64,000 nucleotides of DNA from the NCBI RefSeq assembly GCF_000764555.1, contig NZ_CP009574.1, positions 992,001-1,056,000 on the forward strand. Reading direction: 5' to 3'. This stretch comes from Candidatus Francisella endociliophora. GTDB taxonomy: Bacteria > Pseudomonadota > Gammaproteobacteria > Francisellales > Francisellaceae. Positions 48,741 to 59,230 of this stretch are shown here, piece after piece. Every line of letters starts with the position of its first letter. The first letter of the stretch is position 1. The position numbers were made by a program, and so were the translations under genes. The notes under the pieces were generated by a model. The model searched no databases, was not told the origin of the DNA, and saw only the letters and a program-made list of their open reading frames with translations.

Positions 48741-49964
48741 TTAAGCTTTTTTCTCTTTAATAAAAAGAGACAATATAATTGATAATAGCATTAATATTGG
48801 CAAAATAAATAATGCGTATTTAAATGCTTCTAACTGTTGCAACCCCTGATCAGTTAGTAATGAAACCATAAAACCTACAAAAGGTTGCAAAACAGCCCCA
48901 CTCAAAGGTATAAAAAGGTTAACCATAGCAATACCTGTAGCGATATACATTGGACTGATATGAGTACGTAAAATTGTAAAATTAAGTACATGAACAGCTT
49001 GCATCCCTCCCCATAAAACACATAAAGCACACATCAAGATAGGATTAAGATGTAGATATACAATTGCTGTAACAATAAATAATCCAAATATAGAAGCTAT
49101 AGTAAGCAATGCTTTTTGCTTATTCAGAACAGTAGCGACAACTCCCCAAATAGGACTAAATATTGCAATACCAATAAATATCATTGATGAAGCAAGTCCA
49201 GCATACTGATCAGCATATCCATCTAGACTTAAAAACCTATAACTCCACAAATCTGCAAAAAGAGCTGTTGTACCATAAATTGTAAAACAGAAAAAACCAT
49301 TTAATAGAATTTGTTTAATCTTAAAAACGATAGGAATATCTTCAATTTTAGTATGAGTATCTGCTAGTTCATCTGTATCTTTTTGATTATGAGGCTCTTT
49401 AAATGGGATAAAGAAAATAACCGCAATAAAAAGTAATATTGAAAATATCAATATTACTGACATAATCACAGGAATACTAAAACGATCTGCCAAGATAACT
49501 AATGGCAATCCTGTAAGAGTTCCCGCTCCATACATAAGCATTTGAGTAGCTCCTGTAAAAAGTGGAAAAGATCTCTTTGGAAGCCATATCGCTATTGATT
49601 TTAAGGCACATAAGAATGCAAATCCTCCACCAACACCAGCAAGTATTCTATATAGGATCAAATATTGCTGAGATGTTGCTTGAGTTGCAATAAATACACC
49701 TATTGAAAACATAAATGTACTTACAAGCATAATTCTTTTAACACCAAATTTATCAACCAGAATACCTGCTGGTAACTGAGATGCTACATATGCCCAATAA
49801 AAAGCTGAACTAAATACACCTATTTCTGTTGAACTTAAATTATATGGTGTTGCTGAAAAACTATCATATAAAGAATTACCAGAAGCTCGAATAATAAACT
49901 CAAGTGCATAAAAAAATGCACATAAAAACCAAATTGTGAAACCTGCCTTGGTAACTTTTTGCAT
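48741..49964 (-). CDS. MFS transporter (Fpt-like subfamily)
   Basis: A 407-residue carrier with twelve predicted helices and the MFS loop motif GILVDKFGVKR between helices 2 and 3. The start MQKVTKAGFTIWFLCAFFYA and FIIRASGNSL resemble the phagosomal-transporter (Fpt/Pht-like) group of Francisella and Legionella; that grouping is inference. It lies 89 bp after the ATP-grasp gene and 56 bp before glpK on the same strand. The MFS at 52039 shares the general pattern (MQKV start, Q-x-PAG-x-L-x-D) and may be a paralogue. Confidence 0.82.
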   Translation of the reverse strand: MQKVTKAGFTIWFLCAFFYALEFIIRASGNSLYDSFSATPYNLSSTEIGVFSSAFYWAYVASQLPAGILVDKFGVKRIMLVSTFMFSIGVFIATQATSQQYLILYRILAGVGGGFAFLCALKSIAIWLPKRSFPLFTGATQMLMYGAGTLTGLPLVILADRFSIPVIMSVILIFSILLFIAVIFFIPFKEPHNQKDTDELADTHTKIEDIPIVFKIKQILLNGFFCFTIYGTTALFADLWSYRFLSLDGYADQYAGLASSMIFIGIAIFSPIWGVVATVLNKQKALLTIASIFGLFIVTAIVYLHLNPILMCALCVLWGGMQAVHVLNFTILRTHISPMYIATGIAMVNLFIPLSGAVLQPFVGFMVSLLTDQGLQQLEAFKYALFILPILMLLSIILSLFIKEKKA

Positions 49965-50053
49965 AAATAAAAGACTAAAAGGTAATTGATGTGTGAAATT
50001 ATGGGCTAAAAAGCCTTATATGTAAATACAAATAACTTTAGCAAAAAAGTATA

Positions 50054-51280
50054 TTAACCTTCTTCCAAATGAGCTAATAGTTTAACATCATGATTCACCT
50101 TCTCTAGCTCATTGTCTGCAACCACAACTATTTTTCTAACATCGTGAAATTTTTTTGACGGTGAAACTAATTTAGTTTGCTGCCTATCAAATGATAAATA
50201 TTTAAAAGTCGAAACCAACCTCAAGAATAAAACTTTAAACTCCTCATCTGAAAAGTTATGACTATAAAGATAAAATGATTTACAAAAATTATATTTAGCT
50301 AAAGACTTGTTTCCTATAGATATACCAAGCATATTGAACAAAACAGTATACTGATCACAGCCATAACCAGAGTAAACACTGGACATTAGAAGTAACGATC
50401 CACTCCCTCCAGATAACCGAGGATTAATTTCAATTAGCTCTACTTCTTTATCTTTATTCACAACAAGTTCTGTGTGATTAACTCCTGTTGAGATTTCTAA
50501 TACATCAAAAACTTTAAATATTTTTTGTTTTATCACATCACATACAGGATCATAAGGATCAACTATAGAAACTCCTGAAAAATAAGCATCTCCTGAGTTA
50601 AAAAAAGATTTATCATATTTAAATATTGCTGTGACAATATGCTTTCCTTTAAATGAAACTGTATCAACCACATATTCATCGCCTTGCAGAAATTCTTGAG
50701 CAATATAAGCTTCAAACTTTTTGCCAGAAATATAGTGTCGCTGATCAAAAATATCTTCTTCTATATCTTCAATTCTAGTATATAAATGAACTCCTGCACT
50801 ACTAGATCCATACAAATATGGTTTAACAATAATAGGAAAATTAAAGTACTTAATCTTCTTAAGCTGTGACAAGTAATTATATTTAGTCAGTATAAGCTGA
50901 TTTTGCTTAGATAGATTTTTTGTCTTCAAGTATTCAAGCATCTCAAACTTATGATCTCTTAAACTTGCTTGTTCACCGTTCTGATATTCTGGCAAAAACT
51001 CTTTAAGTAAGCCTTCCGCAATATGGCTACTATCATCACTACCATTTAGAATATATCTAATATTTGCTTTTTTAGAATTTTTAAAACCTACGACTACCTG
51101 ATAAGCTGAGTCAAAACTATCAATATATACAAAGCTATCATAATCATATGATAATATTTTCTCAAGATTCACATACTTATCATTATATATAAGAGTAAGT
51201 ATATACAGACCTGTTTGCTTAAGCTTTTCATAGATATAGTCACATGAACTAAATGGATCAACAATTACAATAGCATCCAT
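50054..51280 (-). CDS. ATP-grasp ligase of unknown substrate
   Basis: The 408-residue protein has an N-terminal pre-ATP-grasp domain (1-110), then the ATP-grasp core: IIVKPYLYGSSSAGVHLY (phosphate-binding loop, about 152-169), FLQGDEYVVDTV, and the metal-binding NHTELVV...ELIEINPRLSGGSG (about 270-292). Such enzymes join a carboxylate to an amine or thiol through an acyl phosphate, as in L-amino acid ligases and carbamoyl-phosphate synthase. The substrate cannot be told. It starts 9 bp after a small outer-membrane-like protein gene and precedes an MFS gene, suggesting a make-and-export module. Confidence 0.82.
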   Translation of the reverse strand: MDAIVIVDPFSSCDYIYEKLKQTGLYILTLIYNDKYVNLEKILSYDYDSFVYIDSFDSAYQVVVGFKNSKKANIRYILNGSDDSSHIAEGLLKEFLPEYQNGEQASLRDHKFEMLEYLKTKNLSKQNQLILTKYNYLSQLKKIKYFNFPIIVKPYLYGSSSAGVHLYTRIEDIEEDIFDQRHYISGKKFEAYIAQEFLQGDEYVVDTVSFKGKHIVTAIFKYDKSFFNSGDAYFSGVSIVDPYDPVCDVIKQKIFKVFDVLEISTGVNHTELVVNKDKEVELIEINPRLSGGSGSLLLMSSVYSGYGCDQYTVLFNMLGISIGNKSLAKYNFCKSFYLYSHNFSDEEFKVLFLRLVSTFKYLSFDRQQTKLVSPSKKFHDVRKIVVVADNELEKVNHDVKLLAHLEEG

Positions 51281-51289
51281 AATATCAAC

Positions 51290-51904
51290 CTAACCAAAAT
51301 TCCATTCAAAACCAGTTTTAAGAACTTTTGTATTACGATATTGCGCACCATTAAATCCTGTAAGCATATCCGTATTATCAGCCATCTCCCCTGTGAGATT
51401 ATATTGCCCTTCAACTAATAAACCAAAGTTATCAGAAACATTGTATTTAGCTCCTGTTCTCCCACTAGCGAAAGCTGCAATTCTAGATCCTGAATCATAA
51501 GCTGAGCCCATGTTATTTAATTGATATGGATTTGCTCCCAAAACACTTCCACCATATAGCTCTAATTTATCATTCCAAATTTTTTTAATCAGTTTTGCTT
51601 CATGAGTATAAAATTTTGTGTTCTTAACATCTCCTCGAGACCCTTGAGCAATTAAGCTTGTCGAACTTGTATACGAATCAAAAACAAGAGAATCAGTGAT
51701 GTTAAGTGCTGTAGCTGATGTTTTATCTAAAAATTCAGAAGCATTCTGCCTATCCATAACTTCATTACCACGCTCTGAACTTGGACGATAAAAGAAGTTA
51801 TTCGCAGTAACATAGTATTTGCCTGTATTTGTATTAAGCGTGTTATCTGAGTAAGCACTAAAAAAGCACACTGACAACACTAAAAATAGTAGCTTTCTAG
51901 CCAT
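51290..51904 (-). CDS. Small outer-membrane-like secreted protein
   Basis: I do not recognise the family. The 204-residue protein starts with a signal peptide (LLFLVLSVCFFSAY, cleavage near SDN) and has alternating hydrophobic/polar strands (for example KLELYGGSVLG, FGLLVEGQYNL and VLKTGFEWNFG) with an aromatic-rich C terminus. This pattern suggests a small beta barrel or surface-exposed beta protein, by inference. It is the first gene before the ATP-grasp ligase and is divergent from the MFS gene at 52039 (134-bp shared region). Confidence 0.62.
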   Translation of the reverse strand: MARKLLFLVLSVCFFSAYSDNTLNTNTGKYYVTANNFFYRPSSERGNEVMDRQNASEFLDKTSATALNITDSLVFDSYTSSTSLIAQGSRGDVKNTKFYTHEAKLIKKIWNDKLELYGGSVLGANPYQLNNMGSAYDSGSRIAAFASGRTGAKYNVSDNFGLLVEGQYNLTGEMADNTDMLTGFNGAQYRNTKVLKTGFEWNFG

Positions 51905-52038
51905 AAACTTCTCCTTTCATAACTATATTTATATTATCATAACTTAACAAATCATAGTGATATTAAAAAAATTTAATTAGACAATTAATACATTAAGTAC
52001 TAAATTATAATTTATATATTTACTTCACCACGTTTGAG

Positions 52039-53238
52039 ATGCAAAAGGTTAAGTTGCTACTAATTCTTTTTTTAGGAGTTAGTTTTTATTGTTATGAATT
52101 CTTTCTGAGAATACTAACTGGTGCTTATCAAGAACAAATTGTTGAACATTTTAATTTAACAACACATATTAGCTTTTCATTTCTAGTATCTAGCTACAAT
52201 ATTACATATCTTCTAATGCAAATACCCGCTGGAATGCTTCTTGATAGATATGGAAGTAAAAAAGTCCTTATTGGGGCTACTCTACTTTGTGGTATTGGTA
52301 ATATTGTATTTATATTAGGAGGATATGAATTAGCTTTATTTGGTAGATTACTTGTTGGTCTAGGCTCATCATTTGCCTTTATTGGAGTACTAAAACTTAC
52401 CTTAGAAAATTTTGAAACTAAATACTTCCCCATTATAACCAGCTTAGTAATATCTTTAGGGACTCTTGCAGCTGCATTTTCACAGAACATTAGTGTAATA
52501 ATCTCTCACTACGATACATCTTGGATAAATATATTTATTTACTCTGGAATTGCCGCAATTCCATTAGCAATATTATTTCAACTAATAATTCCTAGTGACA
52601 CAGAATCCTCAAACTTAATGCCTAAATTTAGCGAAATTATCAAACGAAGCAAGGAGATTCTCAAAAACTCTCTTATTTGGAAAAATGCGATTTGGGCAGG
52701 ACTTTTATATACTCCTACCGTAGTCTTAACATCTCAGTACGGTGTACTATTTTTCAAAGAGTCTTATGGATTTGACACCATATTCTCAACAACTATGATT
52801 ACAGCGATATTTATTGGTTGGATTATTTTCTCTCCAATTATGACTCACTTATGTAATAAAATTGACGGAAGAAAAATCATCTCAATATCAATAATAGGAA
52901 TTATGTTAGTTTCAATACTAATATGTAGCCAATATATGAAAAGTTCTGCTTTAATGCTAGCATTTTTGTTTGGGGTTTTCTCTGCATCTCAAGTTTTAGT
53001 ATGGTATTACTTCAACAAAATTTGTCCAGCAAAATTTGCAGCTGTAGGTATAGCTATCACGAATATGCTTATAACTTTAGTTATTGAACTTGGGCAACTT
53101 GGTGCTGGATTATCTATAGATAGCGGAGATCATTTTGGTATTCAAGCTAGCACGAGCATAACTATAGCGTTTATTATTGTACTAATATTTGCTTATGTAA
53201 TTATGAGAAGTATGGCAAAAAAGCTTACTGAAAACTAA
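52039..53238 (+). CDS. MFS transporter
   Basis: A 399-residue carrier with twelve helices and the motif GMLLDRYGSKK between helices 2 and 3. It begins MQKVKLLLILFLGVSFYCYE and resembles the MFS protein at 48741 in its first helices, so the two may be paralogues flanking the ATP-grasp/outer-membrane gene pair. It is divergent from the latter and convergent with uvrD, with a 4-bp overlap of the stop regions. Substrate unknown. Confidence 0.82.
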   Translation: MQKVKLLLILFLGVSFYCYEFFLRILTGAYQEQIVEHFNLTTHISFSFLVSSYNITYLLMQIPAGMLLDRYGSKKVLIGATLLCGIGNIVFILGGYELALFGRLLVGLGSSFAFIGVLKLTLENFETKYFPIITSLVISLGTLAAAFSQNISVIISHYDTSWINIFIYSGIAAIPLAILFQLIIPSDTESSNLMPKFSEIIKRSKEILKNSLIWKNAIWAGLLYTPTVVLTSQYGVLFFKESYGFDTIFSTTMITAIFIGWIIFSPIMTHLCNKIDGRKIISISIIGIMLVSILICSQYMKSSALMLAFLFGVFSASQVLVWYYFNKICPAKFAAVGIAITNMLITLVIELGQLGAGLSIDSGDHFGIQASTSITIAFIIVLIFAYVIMRSMAKKLTEN

Positions 53239-55463
53239 ATTTTAACAAGGTTAGCAATATCAGCTAATAAGATTTTCTGACCAACATCAGATCCGAAGTT
53301 AACAGTGTAAAACTCTTTCGATCCTTGAGCTTGGGCTTTTACAAATACACCCTTCCCAAAAACTTTATGGAAGACTTTATCTCCAGCTTTGAACTTATTT
53401 CCTTTAGAGTCATTTGATTTAAGAAAATCAAAAGCAGACACACCAAAGTTTGACTTTTGTTTTACCTTTTGTCTAGCTGGCGAAGATGTTTGAGCTTTGC
53501 CTTCATTAATATGCTCAGAACCTATCTCTGTCAGAAAACGTGACCTTACCTGAAAACTACTGCGACCAAAGATATTTCTTACTTGAGCATAGCTGATAGT
53601 TAGTGCCTTCATTGCTCTGGTTATCGCCACATAAAATAATCTTCGCTCTTCCGCTAACTTCTCTTGGATTTTCTTTGAGTGCGTACTATCATAAGCCTCT
53701 TCTGCATTAATAATTGAACTAGGAGGAAAAACTCCTTCTTCTACAGCAACGATAAACACATATTTAAACTCAAGCCCCTTTGAAGCATGAACAGTCATAA
53801 GTTGGACACTATCTACAGTCTCATCTGCTTGCATATCTCCAGCCTCTAACACTGCAAAAGATAAGAAATCTTGTAGAATATCTGTATTATCATCAAGTAG
53901 TTCAATTTGTGGCTCAAAATCTTTTGCCGCACTTATAAGTTCTTTTAAGTTATCAATTTTTTGGCGATCTTTTTCAGTATCCTTTTCTTCATAAGATGCT
54001 AAAAGTCCACTTTCATTTATGACTATTTCTAATAGTTTATCCAAGCTTAGCTCACTTATCTGAAAAGCTATACCATTAATAAGCTCTATAAATTTAAGAA
54101 GCAATCCAGCAGTTCTCTTAGTAACTAGTTCTTTTTGAATTACTTCGATAGTTGCCTGCCAATATGAAATACTATTTATCTGCGAAAAATTACGAATAAT
54201 ATCTAAAGTTTTATTACCAATACCACGAGTTGGCGTATTTATAATTCTTTCAAATGCAAGATTATCATTATTTGTAACAGCCAATCTTAGATATGCAAGA
54301 GCATCCTTAACCTCCGCTCGATCAAAGAACTTAAAGCCACCGTAAATACGATATGGAATACTACCGTAGATACAACTTTCTTCTAGTACACGAGATAGAT
54401 AGTTAGAGCGATACAATATCGCAACATCACTATAGTTAACACCTTGCGAATGTAAGTTACGGATTTTTTCAATGATATATTTAGCTTCATCACGCTCATT
54501 AACTGCACAATATACTTCTACTTTTTCGCCCTCTTCTTCAGCTGACCAAAGCTCTTTTGACATTCTATTATCATTATTTTTAATAACTGAATTTGCAGCT
54601 TTAAGGATATTTTTTGTCGAACGATAGTTTTGCTCTAACTTGATAATCTCGACAGCATTTACATCTTCTACATAGCTATGAATATTATCAACTACCGCGC
54701 CACGCCAACCATAGATTGACTGATCATCATCACCAACCGCCATCATATAATTATTATCCGTGATAAGAAGCTTCAGCCACATATATTGAACTTGGTTAGT
54801 ATCCTGAAATTCATCTATCAAGACATATTTGAACAACCTCTGATAGTATTTTCTAAGCTGCTCATTAAGCGAAAAAAGCTCATACAAATACAAAAGTAAA
54901 TCCGCAAAATCTAAAGCATTATCTAGCTGTAGTCGCTCCTCATAAGCTGTATAAATATGAGAATAATTGACATCATATTGCTGAGCAAGTTTATTACTAC
55001 GAATAGCTTTATCTTTTTGTTTATTGATAAAGTTTTGCAGAAGTTTGGGTGGATATTTCTTATCATCAAGATCTAAGCTTTTAATAACTTTTTTGATTAG
55101 TTGTGCTTGCTCATCTTGATCGAGAATTCTAAAGTTTTTGTCCAAACCCAGTTCATGAGCATGCTTACGCAGAAGCCTATGAGCAATACCATGAAAAGTT
55201 CCTATCCACATACCAAATGTAGATATTCCAAGCATATTTTCTACTCTTTGTTGAATTTCTTTAGCAGCTTTATTGGTGAATGTCACAGCTAGTATATTCT
55301 CAACTGAAATTCCTTTATCACGACACAAGTGTGCAATTCGTGAAGTTAGGACTTTAGTTTTACCACTACCTGCCCCTGCTAGTATTAAAGAATTACGATT
55401 ATCTAGTAGTACTGCTTTTTTTTGTGGATCATTTAATCCTGATAAAAAGTCATTATTTGACAT
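53235..55463 (-). CDS. uvrD: DNA helicase II (UvrD)
   Basis: SF1A 3'-5' helicase used in nucleotide excision and mismatch repair. The 742-residue protein has Walker A AGAGSGKTKVLTSR, motif Ia VTFTNKAAKEI, DEFQDTN, GDDDQSIYGWRGA, VQLMTVHASKGLEF and YVAITRA. The C-terminal HKVFGKGVFVKAQ and final NFG region match UvrD/PcrA rather than Rep. It stands opposite the MFS gene at 52039. The gene may be autonomous; its upstream neighbour ends 53 bp away. Confidence 0.93.
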   Translation of the reverse strand: MSNNDFLSGLNDPQKKAVLLDNRNSLILAGAGSGKTKVLTSRIAHLCRDKGISVENILAVTFTNKAAKEIQQRVENMLGISTFGMWIGTFHGIAHRLLRKHAHELGLDKNFRILDQDEQAQLIKKVIKSLDLDDKKYPPKLLQNFINKQKDKAIRSNKLAQQYDVNYSHIYTAYEERLQLDNALDFADLLLYLYELFSLNEQLRKYYQRLFKYVLIDEFQDTNQVQYMWLKLLITDNNYMMAVGDDDQSIYGWRGAVVDNIHSYVEDVNAVEIIKLEQNYRSTKNILKAANSVIKNNDNRMSKELWSAEEEGEKVEVYCAVNERDEAKYIIEKIRNLHSQGVNYSDVAILYRSNYLSRVLEESCIYGSIPYRIYGGFKFFDRAEVKDALAYLRLAVTNNDNLAFERIINTPTRGIGNKTLDIIRNFSQINSISYWQATIEVIQKELVTKRTAGLLLKFIELINGIAFQISELSLDKLLEIVINESGLLASYEEKDTEKDRQKIDNLKELISAAKDFEPQIELLDDNTDILQDFLSFAVLEAGDMQADETVDSVQLMTVHASKGLEFKYVFIVAVEEGVFPPSSIINAEEAYDSTHSKKIQEKLAEERRLFYVAITRAMKALTISYAQVRNIFGRSSFQVRSRFLTEIGSEHINEGKAQTSSPARQKVKQKSNFGVSAFDFLKSNDSKGNKFKAGDKVFHKVFGKGVFVKAQAQGSKEFYTVNFGSDVGQKILLADIANLVKI

Positions 55464-55516
55464 TAGAATAGTCTGTATTTATATATGTTACAAATATTTT
55501 ATCAAAAAACTATTCA

Positions 55517-56773
55517 CTATTGTGAGCTTTCAAAGGTTAGTTTATATGCATAAAGACTCTGAGTTACAAATATTAATGTGACAGCCAATAACACTCCTAC
55601 TGCTATACCGGCTTCTTGAAATATGAATCCAAAGATACTAATGAATAATACTAATAAAACTATCAAGATCATTGAACTACTTACAACAAATATATTTTTA
55701 CCGAGATAAAGAAGTGTTGGCGCAGCTAAGCAACCAGTCATAATAACACATTGCATTATTATAAATATTATTAAAATATCATCTCCAACAACATAGCCTT
55801 TTCCATATACTTCCAATATATCTTTGCCAACAAGACTCACCCCTAAGATCAACAAAATACTTAATCCACCCATAATGATAAGGTTTTTATTGAATATATT
55901 TCTCACTCCCAAAAGGTCTTTATTATATATAGCTACAACTATAGGTGCTAATGTTAGAGACTGTATACATGCTATAAAGTTATTAGCTACCAACTGTGAA
56001 AAAGATGCTGCTGTCGCAAAAATACCCACACTTGATTCATTTGCTAGAAAAACTTCTGCTCCAATTATTGCCAAATAAGGAATAGTCATCAAAGCTAAAT
56101 TATACGGCAAACCTGATAATCCTGATTTTAACCATGTTTTATACCTTATTTCTTCTCGTTTAGAGGCAAATACTCTTACTTTCCACACTAATAAAGTAAG
56201 CATTACTATAAAGGCTATCAACCATGGAATCATAAAAAATAGTATGGCAATATATGATGTCCTAAAAATCTCATCAAAAAACATTAAACAAGCAAGAAAA
56301 AGCATTGATAGATTAACTAAAATTTTAAATAAAACATTTGCAAGAATTGGTTTAAATAAAGATATAAACACCCTATAGAAAAAGAAAGCCAATGCCATAA
56401 TAGGTATAAAAATCACAGCAATAAAAACAGGATGCAGATTCTTAAACATAAAGATATTTTCAGAAGCCCAGTACCCAATAATCGCTATAATATAATAAGC
56501 AACTGTTGAAAATGTTACCACACAAAAAGCATATAAAATAAAAGCTTTTATCTGACCATTTTGCTGAGCTTTAACAGACTTAGCAATAATATTTACAGCT
56601 GTAACATCTGCACCTAACAAACATACTATATAAGCCACTGATGCAACACTATATGCCGCTGAAAAATCTCCAAAATCTTCTGGGCCAAGGTACCTAGCGA
56701 CAATAACGGTAGCTAGAAAAAAAGCTATTGACGATAATATCTGTATCGCAAATAAAGTTAGGCCTCTACCCAT
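55517..56773 (-). CDS. Polysaccharide flippase-like membrane protein (MOP superfamily)
   Basis: The 418-residue protein has about twelve membrane helices and the Wzx-type start (GRGLTLFAIQILSSIAFFLATVIVARYLGPEDFGDFS, of which the conserved part is ARYLGPEDFG). This is the polysaccharide_synt family (MOP/MviN-like) that flips lipid-linked saccharides across the inner membrane. No glycosyltransferase genes are near, so its sugar lipid is unknown. It lies between uvrD and a large mechanosensitive channel, all on the minus strand, 89 bp from the channel gene. Confidence 0.78.
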   Translation of the reverse strand: MGRGLTLFAIQILSSIAFFLATVIVARYLGPEDFGDFSAAYSVASVAYIVCLLGADVTAVNIIAKSVKAQQNGQIKAFILYAFCVVTFSTVAYYIIAIIGYWASENIFMFKNLHPVFIAVIFIPIMALAFFFYRVFISLFKPILANVLFKILVNLSMLFLACLMFFDEIFRTSYIAILFFMIPWLIAFIVMLTLLVWKVRVFASKREEIRYKTWLKSGLSGLPYNLALMTIPYLAIIGAEVFLANESSVGIFATAASFSQLVANNFIACIQSLTLAPIVVAIYNKDLLGVRNIFNKNLIIMGGLSILLILGVSLVGKDILEVYGKGYVVGDDILIIFIIMQCVIMTGCLAAPTLLYLGKNIFVVSSSMILIVLLVLFISIFGFIFQEAGIAVGVLLAVTLIFVTQSLYAYKLTFESSQ

Positions 56774-56862
56774 ACGGACTCATAATAATAAAAATAATTG
56801 ATATTAGTTTGTAGCATTTCTTTTATAAATTCAATTATTAAATAAATCAAAATTAAATATAA

Positions 56863-59217
56863 TTAGGAAGACTTTTCAACAGATATTCTTTTTGCTTCTA
56901 AAGGTATACTTATGCCAAGCTCTATAAGCTTTTCTATAATAGCAGTTCTAAGCTCTGTCTCGATGGTTAATTTATCTCTTCTATAACAAAAAGCTCTTAG
57001 AGTAAAATCATGTGTATATTTACTATACCCCTCGAATGTAACATAAGTCTCAGGGTACTTTAGGATATTACTATTTTGGCTAGCAACTTCTTTTAAAAGC
57101 TCCGGAATTTGTTTAATATCTTGATCTAATCCAACGCTAACACTTATAGCTAATCGAGTAATAGGGTTAAAGGTTTCATTATTTATAGTATGACTCATAA
57201 ATAAACTATTTGGTACAAAGCTCACTTTTAAGTCAAAATTTTCAACTATAGTTGACCTTAATTTAATTTTTTTAACTTCACAAATATCTCCATCAAGCTC
57301 TACCCAATCACCAACCTTAATTGGTCTTTCAACCAAAAGCATAAACCCTGCAAAAAAGTTCTTCATTAAGTCTTGTAATGCAAAACCAACACCTACAGAA
57401 AGACCACTTATTATAAATGCTAAAGCTGTACCACTTATCCCTAGTGATGCTATAAAAAATACTAGCGAAACTATAGCCCCTATATACCACACAGCAGTAG
57501 ATATTGCTTTTTGTGTGCCCATATCAATGCTCGTATATGGAAGAATATTTCTTGAAAACACTCTTTCTAAAATTTTTGATATTGCTAAACCAATAGCCAA
57601 AACAAGTATAGACTTTAACAACTCGGAAATAGCAAAATAATTATTACCAGCAATAGTAATTCCATTGAAAAATATCACATAAAAGAAATCATAAATCTCT
57701 TGATAAGGAATGCCCAAAATTACAAGAGACACAACAGTAGCAACAACTATAAAAAATAGCTTAATTAAAGTTCTAATCCAATACTCTGCTAGAGTCTCCT
57801 CTTCATTACTCTTTAGCCTATTTAGAAAAGCTATCCTATAAGTACCCTTATTAATAACTTTTGATGCTATATAATGCAAAAGAATAACAATCACACTATA
57901 TATAGAATACGCTACAACAGCCACTACGAATATTTGCAAGAAATTAACTAATATCCCCATAGCTAGACTATTTAAGCCTACAAATGTCAGTAAACAATAC
58001 AATAGGGAAAATAAGACTATAAAAATTCTTAGGAAATTAACCCCTTTTCTTTTATTAACAAAAGATGCTAGCCCAAAATAAATAATAACAGCCATACCTA
58101 ACTGGACTACTGCAATTATAAATGAGACTAATGCATTTCCATGAGGTCCAAAAATGGGCTGGATAATAGTTATGGCAGAAAAGAAATTAACACCTTGAAT
58201 AAAGATCAAGAGCATCAACATAAATACATAACTTTTAAACCAAAACAAAAGTTTATTACCCAGTGTAATTCTTAAAAACCTTAAAAAGATTACTAAACTA
58301 TTTTGCAATATAAAGTACACACATATCGTATAAGCCGCAAAAAACTCTTCTATTCTATAAAATTGAAAAAGTCTACCAAGAATTACGACTAATATGGTAG
58401 CTACTAGGACATTCCAAAATACTCTCAGAAAAAAGCTAAGACTGGTGATAATAGCACGATATTTTACAACTTTTCTTCTTGCTGCCTTTAAACTCGCATA
58501 AAATGCTACTGAACATAGCTTATATATAAAAAAGACTAAAGCAATTGATAGCAAATATTTAAGTGAAGACACAAAACTAATATTATATTCAATCTCTCCT
58601 ATGCCCTTTACCCAGGAATCATATTTACCTAGAAAATCACCCTTTGTAAAAAAGTCTCTATTCCTAGCTTTAATTCGAATATCAGAAATAAGTTCCAAAT
58701 CATCAGTCAGTCTTTTTTGTGCATCAGTAACATATGATAATGCTTCCTTTGTCTCCAAATATGACTCTACTAAAGCATCATAACGTTTTTGTACAATTTT
58801 TGAATGAAACTCAAGGCTTTTATACTCTTGGTCGGTCTTACTCATTTGTTGAGTTGGTTGAGATTTTATAACTGCCTTATAAAACAAATTCCCTTCTAAA
58901 TCATGACCTTTGTTATCATTGTTTAGCGAAATATACTGTCTCAAGCTATCTTTTACTCTACGCAACTGTTTCTTTAGTTCAGACTCTATCGAAGATAGCT
59001 GATTATACTGACTCAAAAGATCTCGCTTATAATTAGAAAGCTTTACATCAGATAAAGACTTTTGCTCATAATTTTTCTCAATATAAGACTCAAGACTAGA
59101 ACCCTCTAACATGATAGTGCTAGCTTTATTAATATACTTATCTACAGAAATAGACTGGGAGAATGCAAATCCAGAAAGTATTAGTAACCCTAGAATGATT
59201 TTTACTAATGCTTTCAT
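56863..59217 (-). CDS. Large MscK/MscM-type mechanosensitive channel
   Basis: A 784-residue protein: signal peptide (1-21, MKALVKIILGLLILSGFA), a periplasmic coiled-coil region (about 30-200), about eleven membrane helices and a C-terminal MscS domain with the pore helix SGLSVGVGFALQDLMKNFFAG and beta domain VGDWVELDGDICEVKKI, then the alpha/beta part. I start at ATG 59217 because a signal peptide begins there; the open frame extends back to 59292 inside ftsY. It guards against osmotic downshift. It lies 13 bp after ftsY. Confidence 0.86.
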   Translation of the reverse strand: MKALVKIILGLLILSGFAFSQSISVDKYINKASTIMLEGSSLESYIEKNYEQKSLSDVKLSNYKRDLLSQYNQLSSIESELKKQLRRVKDSLRQYISLNNDNKGHDLEGNLFYKAVIKSQPTQQMSKTDQEYKSLEFHSKIVQKRYDALVESYLETKEALSYVTDAQKRLTDDLELISDIRIKARNRDFFTKGDFLGKYDSWVKGIGEIEYNISFVSSLKYLLSIALVFFIYKLCSVAFYASLKAARRKVVKYRAIITSLSFFLRVFWNVLVATILVVILGRLFQFYRIEEFFAAYTICVYFILQNSLVIFLRFLRITLGNKLLFWFKSYVFMLMLLIFIQGVNFFSAITIIQPIFGPHGNALVSFIIAVVQLGMAVIIYFGLASFVNKRKGVNFLRIFIVLFSLLYCLLTFVGLNSLAMGILVNFLQIFVVAVVAYSIYSVIVILLHYIASKVINKGTYRIAFLNRLKSNEEETLAEYWIRTLIKLFFIVVATVVSLVILGIPYQEIYDFFYVIFFNGITIAGNNYFAISELLKSILVLAIGLAISKILERVFSRNILPYTSIDMGTQKAISTAVWYIGAIVSLVFFIASLGISGTALAFIISGLSVGVGFALQDLMKNFFAGFMLLVERPIKVGDWVELDGDICEVKKIKLRSTIVENFDLKVSFVPNSLFMSHTINNETFNPITRLAISVSVGLDQDIKQIPELLKEVASQNSNILKYPETYVTFEGYSKYTHDFTLRAFCYRRDKLTIETELRTAIIEKLIELGISIPLEAKRISVEKSS

Positions 59218-59230
59218 ATAACCGATGGTA

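Noticed and set aside
51973-51988. TTAATT-AGAC-AATTAA dyad between the outer-membrane-like gene and the MFS gene
   Set aside because: All arms are A/T only in a very AT-rich spacer, so chance is a sufficient explanation without conservation data.
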